This document shows positions 8,333 through 18,264 of a stretch of 64,000 bases of DNA, in pieces. The DNA comes from JAKOWB01 sp038363005 (GTDB taxonomy: Bacteria > Pseudomonadota > Alphaproteobacteria > Kiloniellales > JACOMY01). How positions within the stretch are numbered: the first letter of the stretch is position 1; every line of letters starts with the position of its first letter. Under the pieces are notes generated by a model that made no database searches, was not told the DNA's origin, and was given only the letters and a program-made list of their open reading frames with translations. The DNA lies in contig JBBQBI010000004.1 in assembly GCA_038363005.1 (NCBI GenBank), forward strand, positions 1 through 64,000, given 5' to 3'. Both the position numbers and the translations under genes were made by a program.

Positions 8333-8794
8333 TCAGCTTAGCAGGAAGTGCGCCTGCCCGGTGGTGATCGGACGGTCGGGCGACTCCTGCCAGATCTCCA
8401 CGGCCACGGTGGCGATGCGGCGGCCGATGCGCGTGACCTCGGCCTGGGCCAGGGTCTCGCGTGGCTGGCCGCTGCGGGCGAAGTTCACCGTCGTGGTGAC
8501 GATCTTCGGCAGGCGCTCGGTCTCGTGCCGCCAGATCAGCTCCAGCGTTGCCGCCAGCTCGACCAGGCCGCCCAGCAGGCCGCCGTGGATTGCCGGCAGG
8601 TAGGGATTGCCGACCAGGCTCTGCTTGAAGGGCACCACGACCTGCAGGCGCCCCTCAACCAGCCGCGCCTGGGCACCGATGAAGCCGGCATAGGGCAGCG
8701 ACTCGACCAGCCCCTGCGGCTGGCCGGTGGCGCGCGCGTCGCGGAAGCGCTGCACCAGGGTGGGTCCGGTCACGGTTGTGACCTCAGGCGCCAT
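8333..8794 (-). CDS. PaaI-type hotdog thioesterase
   Basis: 153-residue single hotdog-fold protein. The segment PYLPAIHGGLLGGLVELAAT near residues 65-84 matches the HGG-containing catalytic helix of PaaI thioesterases. The C-terminal strands VNFARSGQPRETLAQAEVTR and ATVAVEIWQ follow. It is expected to hydrolyse an acyl-CoA of unknown chain type. Its start lies 25 bases inside the end of the paralogous gene upstream, so the two are probably made together. Confidence 0.85.
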   Translation of the reverse strand: MAPEVTTVTGPTLVQRFRDARATGQPQGLVESLPYAGFIGAQARLVEGRLQVVVPFKQSLVGNPYLPAIHGGLLGGLVELAATLELIWRHETERLPKIVTTTVNFARSGQPRETLAQAEVTRIGRRIATVAVEIWQESPDRPITTGQAHFLLS

Positions 8795-9243
8795 TCGGGC
8801 GGCGTGTCATAGAGCATGAAGGTGCCCTGGCCCAGTGCCAGCGGCTCTTCCGGGCTGTCGTGAAAGGCGACGGCGCGGGCGAAGGCGACATGGCGGGTGG
8901 TGCGGTAGCACTCGGCCTCGACGATCACCGCGCGCCCCTTGATGCTGGGCCGGGTGTAGTCGATCCGAAGGTCGATGGTGGCGATAGTGCGCTGGCCGGC
9001 GAAGGGCTGCGAGCAGACGGTGCCCAGCGCATAGTCGATCACCGTGAAGACCGGGCCGCCGAACAGGGCCCCAGTCTCGGCATGGCCCACCAGGTCGGCG
9101 CGCCAGGGCAGGCGATAGCGCACGCTAGGGCTTGCCTCGCTGCCGCCCCAGCCGAGGAACTCGATGCCCAGCGCGTCGGAGTGCGGCACGCCCTGGCGGA
9201 ACAGGTCACGCACCGGATCGGGCAGGGGAGTGGTCTCGCTCAT
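8770..9243 (-). CDS. PaaI-type hotdog thioesterase, second copy
   Basis: 157-residue hotdog protein starting at ATG 9243 (MSETTPLPDP). The catalytic helix region reads GHAETGALFGGPVFTVIDYA. The usual HGG is altered to a TGALFGG form, so activity may differ from the neighbour. RIDYTRPSIKGRAVIVEAEC and a C-terminal FMLYDTPPEW complete the fold. The tandem arrangement of two divergent paralogues with a 25-base overlap suggests a heteromer or two substrate ranges; this is inference. Confidence 0.83.
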   Translation of the reverse strand: MSETTPLPDPVRDLFRQGVPHSDALGIEFLGWGGSEASPSVRYRLPWRADLVGHAETGALFGGPVFTVIDYALGTVCSQPFAGQRTIATIDLRIDYTRPSIKGRAVIVEAECYRTTRHVAFARAVAFHDSPEEPLALGQGTFMLYDTPPEWRLRSQP

Positions 9244-9283
9244 GGTGACCTTCACTAGCCCATGCTGCGGCGCAGCGGAAGCC

Positions 9284-9973
9284 TCAGGCGCGGGGCCCGG
9301 CTTTGCGCCTGGCGGCCGGCGGGCGCTTCGCTGTGATGACCGTGCCGGTCTTGAACTTGAAGGCGCAGAGGTCGCGCACGACGCAGACCGGGCAGTCCGG
9401 CTTCGCCGCCTTGCAGACATAGCGTCCGTGCAGGATCAGCCAATGGTGCGCCCGCAAGCGGCGCTCCGGCGGCACCACCTTTTCCAGCTTCAGCTCGACG
9501 GCCAGCGGGGTCTTGCCAGGCGCCAGGCCGGTGCGGTTGCCGACGCGGAAGATGTGCGTATCGACCGCGATAGTCGGCTGCTTGAACCAGATGTTCAGCA
9601 CCACGTTGGCGGTCTTGCGCCCGACACCCGGCAGGCCCTCGAGGGTCTCGCGGTCGGCCGGCACCTGGCCGCCGAAGCGCTCGAGCAGCAGCTCGGACAG
9701 GCGGATGACGTTCTTCGCCTTGGTATTGAACAGGCCGATGGACTTGATGTGCTCCTTCAGCCCGGCTTCGCCCAGCGCCAGCATCATCTGTGGCGTGTCG
9801 GCGACCTTGTACAGCGTGCGCGTCGCGCGGTTGACCGAGACGTCGGTGGCCTGCGCCGACAGCACCACGGCGACCAGCAGCGTATAGGCGCTGTCATACT
9901 CCAGCTCGCCCACGGGCTCCGGGCGCTGGGCCGCCAGGCGATCGAAAAACTCGGCAATCTGCTGTTTGCGCAT
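9284..9973 (-). CDS. nth: Endonuclease III
   Basis: 229-residue base-excision repair DNA glycosylase/AP lyase for oxidised pyrimidines. It has the helix-hairpin-helix LPGVGRKTANVVLN with the catalytic lysine, followed by VDTHI with the catalytic aspartate. A C-terminal cluster C-x6-C-x2-C-x5-C around CKAAKPDCPVC binds 4Fe-4S. The start at 9973 (MRKQQIAEF) is preferred to an upstream ATG at 10024 that would overlap the divergent DUF2244 gene. A basic proline-rich C-terminal tail extends past the cluster. Confidence 0.95.
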   Translation of the reverse strand: MRKQQIAEFFDRLAAQRPEPVGELEYDSAYTLLVAVVLSAQATDVSVNRATRTLYKVADTPQMMLALGEAGLKEHIKSIGLFNTKAKNVIRLSELLLERFGGQVPADRETLEGLPGVGRKTANVVLNIWFKQPTIAVDTHIFRVGNRTGLAPGKTPLAVELKLEKVVPPERRLRAHHWLILHGRYVCKAAKPDCPVCVVRDLCAFKFKTGTVITAKRPPAARRKAGPRA

Positions 9974-10022
9974 GGCGCCGGATGCTAGCGGCCAGCGGCC
10001 TGGCGCGATAGCGTTTCGAACC

Positions 10023-10505
10023 ATGAGCGAAACCCCATTGTTCGATGCCCTGCTGACCCCGCACCGCAGCTTGAGCCCGCGGGGCTTCCTGCTGGTGATG
10101 GGGGCGCTCTGCGCGCTGTCGTTCGGCGGCGGGCTGTTCTTCTTCTTGTCGGGCGCCTGGCCAGTGGTGGGCTTTATGGGCCTCGACGTGCTGCTGGTCT
10201 GGGTCGCCTTCCGCTTGAACTATCGCCATGCCCGGCAGTACGAGCGCCTGGTACTGACCCGCGATGCCCTGGCGGTCGAGCGCGTGACGCACTACGGCGA
10301 ACGCCGCGCCTGGAGCTTCCAGCCGGCCTGGGTGCGGGTGGAGATCGAAGAGCCGGCGGAACCCGACACGCCGCTGCTGCTGCGCTCGCACGGCCGGCGG
10401 CTGTCGATCGGCTCCTTCCTCTCGGCCGAGGAGCGCCTTGACCTGGCGCGGGCGCTGCGCGCTGCGCTGGCCGAGGCCCGCCGCGCGCCGGGACTGGCGC
10501 CCTAG
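10023..10505 (+). CDS. DUF2244 integral membrane protein
   Basis: 160-residue protein with two adjacent N-terminal membrane helices (about residues 22-60) and a soluble C-terminal half containing the LTRDALAVERVTHYGERRAW segment typical of DUF2244. The function of the family is unknown. It is divergent from nth with starts only 49 bases apart, a neighbourhood common in alphaproteobacteria. Its stop TAG shares the bases ctag with the stop of the convergent dapB gene. Confidence 0.85.
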   Translation: MSETPLFDALLTPHRSLSPRGFLLVMGALCALSFGGGLFFFLSGAWPVVGFMGLDVLLVWVAFRLNYRHARQYERLVLTRDALAVERVTHYGERRAWSFQPAWVRVEIEEPAEPDTPLLLRSHGRRLSIGSFLSAEERLDLARALRAALAEARRAPGLAP

Positions 10506-11311
10506 AGTCCCAGCACGTCCTTCATGGAATAGAGGCCGGGCGGCTTACCCTTGACCCACAGCGCGGCGCGCAGCGCACCGCGGGCGAAGAGCTCGCGGCT
10601 GGAGGCCTTGTGCGCCAGCTCGATGCGCTCGCCCATGGCGGCGAAGATCACGCTGTGGTCGCCCACCACGTCGCCGCCGCGCAGCGTGGCGAAGCCGATG
10701 CTGCCGGGCTGGCGCGCACCGGTGATGCCGTCACGCGACTTCACCCACAGCTCCTCCAGCGGCTGGCCGCGTCCGGCGGCGGCGGCGCGGCCCAGCGCCA
10801 GCGCGGTGCCGGATGGCGCGTCGACTTTCATGCGATGGTGCATCTCCAGCACCTCGATGTCGTAGGACTCGTCCAGGCGCCGCGCGACCTGCTCGACCAG
10901 GCTGGCCAGCAGCGTGACGCCCAGGCTCATGTTGGCGGCCTGCATGATGGCGATGCGCTTGGCGGCCTGCTCGATCACCGCCTGATGCTCAGGCTGCAGA
11001 CCGGTGGTGCCGGCGACGTAGGCGATGCCGATGTCGGCGGCCTGCGCCACGTTCTTGGCGGTCGCGTCGGCCTGCGTGAAATCGATGGCGACATCGCCGG
11101 CGCGGAAGGCCGCCGCGGCGTCGTCGATCAGTCGCAGGCCAAGCCCACCGATGCCCGCCAGTTCACCCAGGTCGCGGTCGAGGTCGGCGGCGCCGACACG
11201 ATCCAGGCCGGCGGCGATCTGCGCGCCCGGCGTCTCGCTGGCGACGCGCAGCAGCATGCGCCCCATCCGGCCGCCGGCACCGACGATGACAACACGCGTG
11301 GCCTCACTCAT
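10502..11311 (-). CDS. dapB: 4-hydroxy-tetrahydrodipicolinate reductase
   Basis: 269-residue NAD(P)H-dependent enzyme of lysine/diaminopimelate synthesis. It carries VVIVGAGGRMGRMLLRVA at the N-terminus and the family signature EMHHRMKVDAPSGTALALG, with the catalytic histidine and lysine. The start at ATG 11311 (MSEATRVV) gives the usual length; an in-frame start at 11365 would add 18 atypical residues. It ends at the shared CTAG with the DUF2244 gene. Confidence 0.95.
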   Translation of the reverse strand: MSEATRVVIVGAGGRMGRMLLRVASETPGAQIAAGLDRVGAADLDRDLGELAGIGGLGLRLIDDAAAAFRAGDVAIDFTQADATAKNVAQAADIGIAYVAGTTGLQPEHQAVIEQAAKRIAIMQAANMSLGVTLLASLVEQVARRLDESYDIEVLEMHHRMKVDAPSGTALALGRAAAAGRGQPLEELWVKSRDGITGARQPGSIGFATLRGGDVVGDHSVIFAAMGERIELAHKASSRELFARGALRAALWVKGKPPGLYSMKDVLGL

Positions 11312-11512
11312 GGCGCCTCTCCCTTGCTGCGCGGGGCTTAGCATGGCGCGCTCGCCGCTGGCCACTGGCCGATTGACGGCACAATCGCCTGCTGCGGCGG
11401 ATGGTCTCTTTCCGTTCCACTATTGAAAGTTCGGGTTGCCTATCCACAGGCCTTTTGGTCAATCTGGCGGCAACAACGAATCGACAACAAGGGCAGGGGG
11501 CCTGTCTGGGGC

Positions 11513-12082
11513 ATGTTGAGCAAGACGATTCTGGCAGCGGCTATCGCTGCGCTCGCACTCGGTGGCTGCGTCAAACACTACGACAAGGCTGTCGCCAAGA
11601 CCTCGCAGGCGCCTGCACTGGCAGCCTACGAACACGCAGCGCCGGAGAAATCTTCCCAGGTCGCCTCGCTTGGCTCGATCGAAATCTTCAGCCAGAAGAT
11701 CTCCTGCGTGCCCTATGCGCGCGCGGTCTCGGGCATCGAGCTGCGCGGCGATGCCTGGAAGTGGTGGGATGCCGCCCAGGGCGTCTATCAGCGCGGCTCG
11801 CAGCCCAAGGTCGGCTCGATCCTGGTGATGAAGAAGGTGAAGACGATGAACCGCGGCCACGTCGCCTACGTGACCGCCATCCTCAACACCCGTGAGATCC
11901 AGGTCGACCACGCCAACTGGAAGCATGGCGAGGTACATCGCGGCGCTCTGATCCGCGATGTTTCGGCCAAGAACGACTGGTCGCTGGTCCAGGTCTGGTA
12001 CCCGCCGATCGGCGACTACGGCACCGGCAAGTACCCGGTGGCCGGCTTCATCTATCCGCAGAAGGCCAACGCCAGCTTCTGA
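11513..12082 (+). CDS. CHAP-domain lipoprotein, putative peptidoglycan hydrolase
   Basis: 189-residue protein starting at ATG 11513 with a signal peptide and lipobox (LALGGC, Cys near residue 19), so it is probably anchored in the outer membrane or periplasm. The CHAP domain shows the catalytic cysteine in ISCVPYAR near residue 67 and the following WKWWDAA. A histidine lies in RGHVAYV, with VDHANW downstream. Such domains cleave peptidoglycan amide bonds. The gene is divergent from dapB and convergent with the autotransporter. No amidase regulator is adjacent. Confidence 0.82.
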   Translation: MLSKTILAAAIAALALGGCVKHYDKAVAKTSQAPALAAYEHAAPEKSSQVASLGSIEIFSQKISCVPYARAVSGIELRGDAWKWWDAAQGVYQRGSQPKVGSILVMKKVKTMNRGHVAYVTAILNTREIQVDHANWKHGEVHRGALIRDVSAKNDWSLVQVWYPPIGDYGTGKYPVAGFIYPQKANASF

Positions 12083-12103
12083 GCGGCGAGGGCGCGGGTG
12101 ATC

Positions 12104-12123
12104 GGCAGCGCTGGCGCGCTGCC
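12104..12123. terminator. Hairpin between convergent genes
   Basis: Perfect 8-base stem ggcagcgc / gcgctgcc with a tggc loop between the CHAP gene and the autotransporter. There is no T-run on either side, so it is only a weak candidate terminator or an mRNA end-protecting structure. Confidence 0.4.
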
Positions 12124-12128
12124 GCCCC

Positions 12129-15100
12129 CTACCAACTTAGCCTGATGCCGATCTGGGCCTGCACGCTCTCGCGCCCCTGGTCGAAGGGGATGCGATAGTC
12201 GACGTTGCCATAGAGGCTGACGTCGTCGAGCAGGCTGACCGTGCCACCGAGACCCAGCTGCGCCGCGGTGCCGCCCTGGTCGCTGTCGGCGTTGACGCCG
12301 GACACCGTGAGCTGGCTCTCACCAAGGAACTCGTGGATCACGCTGGCGGTGAAGGTCAGGTTGCCGGAGCGCCAGAGCTTGCCTGAGTCGACCGCGAAGC
12401 CCAGCCGCCCCTCGAGGCTCTCGGCGCTGCCGAACTCGACCGCGATGCCGTCCCTGTCGGTGAAGTCGTCCAGGCTGACGCGGCTATAGGTCAGCTGCGC
12501 CTGCGGGATCAGCCGCACCTGGTCGGCAACGGTGAAGCCCCAGCCGGCCTCCAGGCTGACGCCCCAGCCCCAGCCATCGGTCGATCCGGTCTGGCCGCTA
12601 TCGGTGGTCTTGAAGTCGGCATCGTAGAGCGACACCTGGCCCAGCAGGTCGGCATAGAAGCCCTGGCCCGCCGCGCCCTCGGGCGAGCCGTACCAGGTCA
12701 GGCTGAGGCCGCCGCCCCAGGCGTCGAGCTTGGTCTTGGCCACGGTGGCCCCCGTGTCGTCGAAGGCATCGACGTTGGAGGTGCCGTACTGCGCGAAGAG
12801 GCCGCCGATCAGCCGGCCCGAAGCGGGATCCACCAGCAGCGGGAAGTCGGCGCCGGCCTGGGCGAACCAGTGGTCCTGGTCGTAGTCGAAGCCGTTCGCG
12901 TCATTCACCTGCGCTGAGCTGCCACCGCCGCGCAGCCAGACGCCGGTCCCGTCGGAGGACTGCGTCGCCCCGCCGGTCCAGGACTGCTCGCGCGTGCCAA
13001 CACGCTGGCGCAGAGTGCCCAGGTAGTCCTGCCCCATGCCGAGCGCCGCCGAGGGCGCCGTGGCATAGCCGAAGACCTGGTTCAGGAAGCTCGACTGCAG
13101 GTACCAGATGCCGTCGGTCTCCAGCACCAGGTCGTACTGTACGGCGCCGGCCTGGATCGGGCCGCCGAGCAGGAAGAAGTCGGCCGGCGTGGTCCCGGCC
13201 GGGTTGGCGGAGACATCGATCACTGCGATGCCGTTTCCTGGTCCGTTGCCGGTCAGCACGCCATTGCCAGTTCCCACGTCGGTCACCGCAACCGCGGTGC
13301 TGCCAGCCGCCAGCAATCCAAAGCCGTGCGGCACCGTCACGTCGGCCACCGCGCCCTGGATCTCCAGCACGTCGGCCACGTTGCTGGCATCCAGCGCCGC
13401 GTCGACGAAGAGCTGGCCACCGTCGCCCGCGTAGTTGCCGGTGACCACCGTGCGGTCGTCCGCCGCGCCGTCGCGCATATCGAGGCCGCCGGCGTTCGCC
13501 AGGTCGCCCGGCAGGGTCAGCACGCCCGGGCTGTTGCCATTGGCGATCAGCAGCGAGCCGGCACCAATCCCAACCGAGAAGGGCCCGGCGGCATTGAGGC
13601 CGAGGTCGCGCGAGTCGCTGGCCGAGTTGTGCACGTCGAGTGTCGTGTTGCTGTCGAGGATCACCGTCTCGTAGCCCTCGAAGCCCTCCGGCAGGGTGCC
13701 GGTGACGCCGAGGAAGGAGATCAGGTCGTCGCTGCCGCCGCCGCCCGACAGTGTCTCGATGCCGGAGAGCACCAAGCCGTCGAAGTTGCCGCCGGCACCG
13801 GCGCCGCGCAGCGTGGTGACGTCGTCGCCTTCGCCGCCGTCGACCGTGCCGGTGACCGCGGTGGCCAGGGTCAGCTCGAAAGTGTCGTTGCCGCTGCCGC
13901 CGGAGATGTCGTCGACCGTGGCGCTGTCGATCAGCGAGACCTCGTCATTGCCGCTGCCGCCCAGCACGATGTCGGTTACCTGGCCGGCATAGAGGGTGAA
14001 GATGTCGTTGCCCTCGTCACCCGACAGGGTGTCGATCTGGCCGCCGAAGAGGAAGAAGGTATCGTCGTCCAGGCCGCCCAGCGCGGCGACAGCGTCGCCA
14101 CCACCGAATATGAAGGTGTCGGAGCCAGTATCACCAGTCATGGTGCCCAGCAGCGAGCTGCCGGTCAGCTTGAGGATGTCGGCGCCGCTGCCGCCGACCG
14201 CGTTGCCGGTCAGCACGCCGGCCTGCAGGGTAATCGTGTCGTCGCCCAGCCCGCCCAGGATCTCCGCCACGGTGCCGCCGCGCAGCTCCAGGGTGTCGGC
14301 GCCGGTATCGCCGCCCAGCGTGCCGTCCAGCGATACGCCCGACAGCGTGATGGTATCCGCGCCGCTGTTGCCATAGACGTCGCCGGTCACCAGGCCGCCC
14401 GAGAGCTCCATGTAGTCGTCGCCATCCTCGCCGACGATCGAGCTGTCGACCGTGCCGCCGCTCATCACGATGGAATCGCTGCCGCTGCGGCCGGATACCG
14501 TGTCGTTGATCTGCGCCGTGCCGCCGATGGCGATGGTGTCGGCACCGTCGCCGGCATCGACCGCGAAGCCGCCGGCGCCTTCAAGCGTGCCGCCGGTGAT
14601 GTCGAAGGTGTCATTGCCGCCAAAGCCGACCAGGGCGCCGTTCACCTGGCCGCCGCTCATCAGGATGACGTCGTTGCCGTCGTCGCCGTTCGGGCCCAGG
14701 GGACCGTCGCCGGAGGCGCCGACGTCCAGCGTGCCGCCGCTGATGAAGAGCGTGTCGTCTCCGGCTCCACCGATCATGCCCAGGGCCGCATAGGCATTGC
14801 CAGTCAGCTCCAGGCTGTCGTTGCCGCTGCCGCCGGTGATCAGGCCGTTGACCAGCGCGGTGCCGCCGATCGACAGCGTATCGTTGCCGTCATCGCCGAC
14901 CACGCCCAGCAGCAGCAGGCCGTCGATGGTGCCGCCGGTGATGGCCACGGTGTCGCTGCCCGAACCGCCGTTCACCACGTCGACGTCGCCGCCGCTCATG
15001 AGAATCACGTCGTCGCCGCCATCCCCGTTGACGCCAACGTCGATGTTGCCGCCGGAGATCGTGATGGTGTCACGGTCGTCGCCGCCGAACACGCCCAGGT

Positions 15101-15650
15101 CGACCTCGCCGCCCGAGACTTCCAGCGTGTCCTGGCCCGAGCTGCCGGTGACGATGAAGAGGCCGCTGCCACCGGATATGGTGATGGCATCGTTGCCCTG
15201 GCCGCCGGCGACGAAGCCGTTGACCACGCCGCCACTCATGATGACCAGGTCATTGTCGTCGTCGCCCGACAGGCCGACATTGGCCGTACCGCCGCTGAAC
15301 AGGATGGTGTCGCCGCCGCTGCTGCCGAATATGCCGGTATTCACAGAACCAGACGTCTGGCTCAGGGTGTCGTTGCCGGCCCCACCGAAGATGCCGGTGG
15401 TGATGGTCTCACCGTTGTTGGTGATGATATCGTCGCCGCTGAAGCCGAGGACGACTGCCGGATTGCCGCCGGCGGCGACGCAGGTGATGTTGTCTGGCCC
15501 GCCCGTGCCGAAATTCGAGGGCGCGCAGGAGGCCTGCAGGCTGGCACTACCGGCCGTGGCTGCCGCGACGAGGGCGGTGACGCCAAAGGCAGACCGTAGC
15601 AGTTGTTCGCGCAGGCGCTCTGGCCGGCATGGCAGCAGTGTCTCAGGCAT
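12129..15650 (-). CDS. Autotransporter with RTX-like glycine/aspartate repeats
   Basis: 1173-residue type V secreted protein. It has an N-terminal basic region, hydrophobic AFGVTALVAAATAGSASLQA and probable signal cleavage near residue 40. Residues about 60-620 hold irregular repeats of the RTX nonapeptide type, for example GGAGNDTLS, GGSGNDSLE, GDDGNDTLS and GDEGNDIFT, alternating with SGG-turn segments. A pertactin-like linker follows. The last 290 residues or so form a beta-barrel ending in GIRLSW with an aromatic C-terminus. The start has a strong agagggga RBS. The likely fate is outer-membrane translocation of a calcium-binding beta-roll or beta-helix passenger. The long opposite-strand frame across the repeats is a composition shadow. 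The ligand or target is unknown. Confidence 0.85.
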   Translation of the reverse strand: MPETLLPCRPERLREQLLRSAFGVTALVAAATAGSASLQASCAPSNFGTGGPDNITCVAAGGNPAVVLGFSGDDIITNNGETITTGIFGGAGNDTLSQTSGSVNTGIFGSSGGDTILFSGGTANVGLSGDDDNDLVIMSGGVVNGFVAGGQGNDAITISGGSGLFIVTGSSGQDTLEVSGGEVDLGVFGGDDRDTITISGGNIDVGVNGDGGDDVILMSGGDVDVVNGGSGSDTVAITGGTIDGLLLLGVVGDDGNDTLSIGGTALVNGLITGGSGNDSLELTGNAYAALGMIGGAGDDTLFISGGTLDVGASGDGPLGPNGDDGNDVILMSGGQVNGALVGFGGNDTFDITGGTLEGAGGFAVDAGDGADTIAIGGTAQINDTVSGRSGSDSIVMSGGTVDSSIVGEDGDDYMELSGGLVTGDVYGNSGADTITLSGVSLDGTLGGDTGADTLELRGGTVAEILGGLGDDTITLQAGVLTGNAVGGSGADILKLTGSSLLGTMTGDTGSDTFIFGGGDAVAALGGLDDDTFFLFGGQIDTLSGDEGNDIFTLYAGQVTDIVLGGSGNDEVSLIDSATVDDISGGSGNDTFELTLATAVTGTVDGGEGDDVTTLRGAGAGGNFDGLVLSGIETLSGGGGSDDLISFLGVTGTLPEGFEGYETVILDSNTTLDVHNSASDSRDLGLNAAGPFSVGIGAGSLLIANGNSPGVLTLPGDLANAGGLDMRDGAADDRTVVTGNYAGDGGQLFVDAALDASNVADVLEIQGAVADVTVPHGFGLLAAGSTAVAVTDVGTGNGVLTGNGPGNGIAVIDVSANPAGTTPADFFLLGGPIQAGAVQYDLVLETDGIWYLQSSFLNQVFGYATAPSAALGMGQDYLGTLRQRVGTREQSWTGGATQSSDGTGVWLRGGGSSAQVNDANGFDYDQDHWFAQAGADFPLLVDPASGRLIGGLFAQYGTSNVDAFDDTGATVAKTKLDAWGGGLSLTWYGSPEGAAGQGFYADLLGQVSLYDADFKTTDSGQTGSTDGWGWGVSLEAGWGFTVADQVRLIPQAQLTYSRVSLDDFTDRDGIAVEFGSAESLEGRLGFAVDSGKLWRSGNLTFTASVIHEFLGESQLTVSGVNADSDQGGTAAQLGLGGTVSLLDDVSLYGNVDYRIPFDQGRESVQAQIGIRLSW

Positions 15651-15821
15651 GTCGTTCCCCTCTCAAAGACGACCGCCGACGCTGCGAAGCTTTTTACAAG
15701 CGCACAATCCCGCAGGGCCTCTGTGGACACTCAACCGGATATGCCGCTTCGCCTTCGCTTAAGCTCAATCGGCCGTGTTTCCTCTCGGCCCCAGCGTCCC
15801 TATTCGGAACCGCAACGACCT

Positions 15822-15851
15822 TTGCGTAGCCTGCAACTCCTATCATATTAT
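15822..15851 (+). promoter_or_regulatory. Candidate sigma70-like promoter
   Basis: ttgcgt (15822-15827) and tattat (15846-15851) are separated by 18 bases in the AT-rich gap. They point toward the terminator at 15938-15966, with no gene in between. Alphaproteobacterial promoters are degenerate, so this is tentative. Confidence 0.3.
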
Positions 15852-15857
15852 GCTGGT

Positions 15858-15968
15858 ATGTAAATCGCTATTATTCGTATTTGGATTGAAAACTGCGTCT
15901 TTTTTGTGCAGGCGCCATCCTCAACCCACCAATAGGAAAAACCCCGCCGGAGGCCGGCGGGGTTTTCC
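15858..15968 (+). ncRNA. Candidate small RNA, about 110 nt
   Basis: Inferred from a promoter-like pair at 15822-15851 followed about 110 bases later by a perfect intrinsic terminator with TTTT on the plus strand. No reading frame of note lies in it. It would be antisense to nothing and would sit between the mmsA and autotransporter genes, both of which are on the minus strand. Confidence 0.28.
15938..15966. terminator. Bidirectional intrinsic terminator downstream of mmsA
   Basis: Perfect 13-base stem, arms aaaaccccgccgg and ccggcggggtttt with an agg loop. The T-run serves mmsA on the minus strand (five T) and any plus-strand transcript (four T). It lies 21 bases after the mmsA stop. Confidence 0.9.
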
Positions 15969-15986
15969 TGGGCGAAGGCGGCTTGC

Positions 15987-17486
<1,500 letters not shown>

Positions 17487-17606
17487 GGTGTTTCCCCTTA
17501 TCCGGCTCAGTGCGCGGCCGGCGTGATCCGCTGGCCTTCGATTGCGCGGCAAGGTAGACCAGCCCGGCGCCCGGCGCGAAGCGGAAAAACTGCGGGAGAT
17601 GGCCGC

Positions 17607-18251
17607 ATGGCGAGCCCCCTTACCCTCGCTGCTGACGATGTCCTGCTGGTGGTCGACCCGCAGAACGACTTCTGTCCGGGTGGCGCGCTGGCCGTTCCCG
17701 GCGGCGATCAGGTGATTCCGCTGTTGAATGCCCTGGGGCGCCGCTTCCCGCAGGTGCTGATGACCCAGGACTGGCATCCCGACGGCCACGGCTCCTTTGC
17801 CTCCAGCCACTCCGGCCGCCAGCCCTTCGAGAGCATCGCCATGCCCTATGGGCCGCAGACCCTGTGGCCGGACCACTGTGTGCAGGGCACCCATGGTGCC
17901 AAGTTCCACCGCGATCTCGACCTGCCCATGGCTGAACTGGTGCTGCGCAAGGGCTTCCGGCCGGCCATCGATTCCTACTCCGCCTTCCTGGAAAACGACC
18001 GCCGCACGCCGACCGGGCTGGCCGCCTACCTGCGCGAACGCGGGCTGCGCCGGCTGTTTGTCGCCGGCCTGGCGCTGGACTACTGCGTGTACTACACGGC
18101 GGTGGATGGCTGCCAGGCCGGTTTCGATGTCGTGGTGCTGGAGGACGCCTGCCGGGCCATCGACCTGGCGGGTTCGCTGGTCACGGCGCGCGCCGCCATG
18201 GCCGATGCCGGTGCCCAGCTGACGACCAGTGCCGCCCTCGGCTTGGCGTGA
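17607..18251 (+). CDS. pncA: Nicotinamidase
   Basis: 214-residue isochorismatase-fold enzyme converting nicotinamide to nicotinate in NAD salvage. The catalytic triad is visible: Asp17 in VVDPQNDFCPGG, Lys115 in LRKGF and Cys160 in LDYCVYYTA. Metal ligands are Asp55, His57 and His61 in TQDWHPDGHGSF. The start at 17607 is supported by gggag just upstream. It is divergent from mmsA and followed after 13 bases by a small unknown gene, probably in the same transcript. Confidence 0.95.
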   Translation: MASPLTLAADDVLLVVDPQNDFCPGGALAVPGGDQVIPLLNALGRRFPQVLMTQDWHPDGHGSFASSHSGRQPFESIAMPYGPQTLWPDHCVQGTHGAKFHRDLDLPMAELVLRKGFRPAIDSYSAFLENDRRTPTGLAAYLRERGLRRLFVAGLALDYCVYYTAVDGCQAGFDVVVLEDACRAIDLAGSLVTARAAMADAGAQLTTSAALGLA

Positions 18252-18264
18252 GAGGGGGCCTGGC

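Larger units (their letters stand above)
15651..15986. other. 336-base intergenic region, AT-rich in the middle
   Basis: The only gene-free stretch over 300 bases. Bases 15838-15908 are clearly AT-richer than the surroundings. The stretch holds the upstream region of the autotransporter, a possible plus-strand promoter (15822-15851) and the perfect hairpin at 15938-15966. Small reading frames here lack plausible start signals and look non-coding. Confidence 0.6.

Noticed and set aside
13326..15599. Plus-strand frame of 757 residues opposite the autotransporter
   Set aside because: It is a mirror of the GC-rich repeats. The product is Ala/Val/Asp-rich without a domain, signal or RBS, and the minus-strand frame has a clear barrel and signal.
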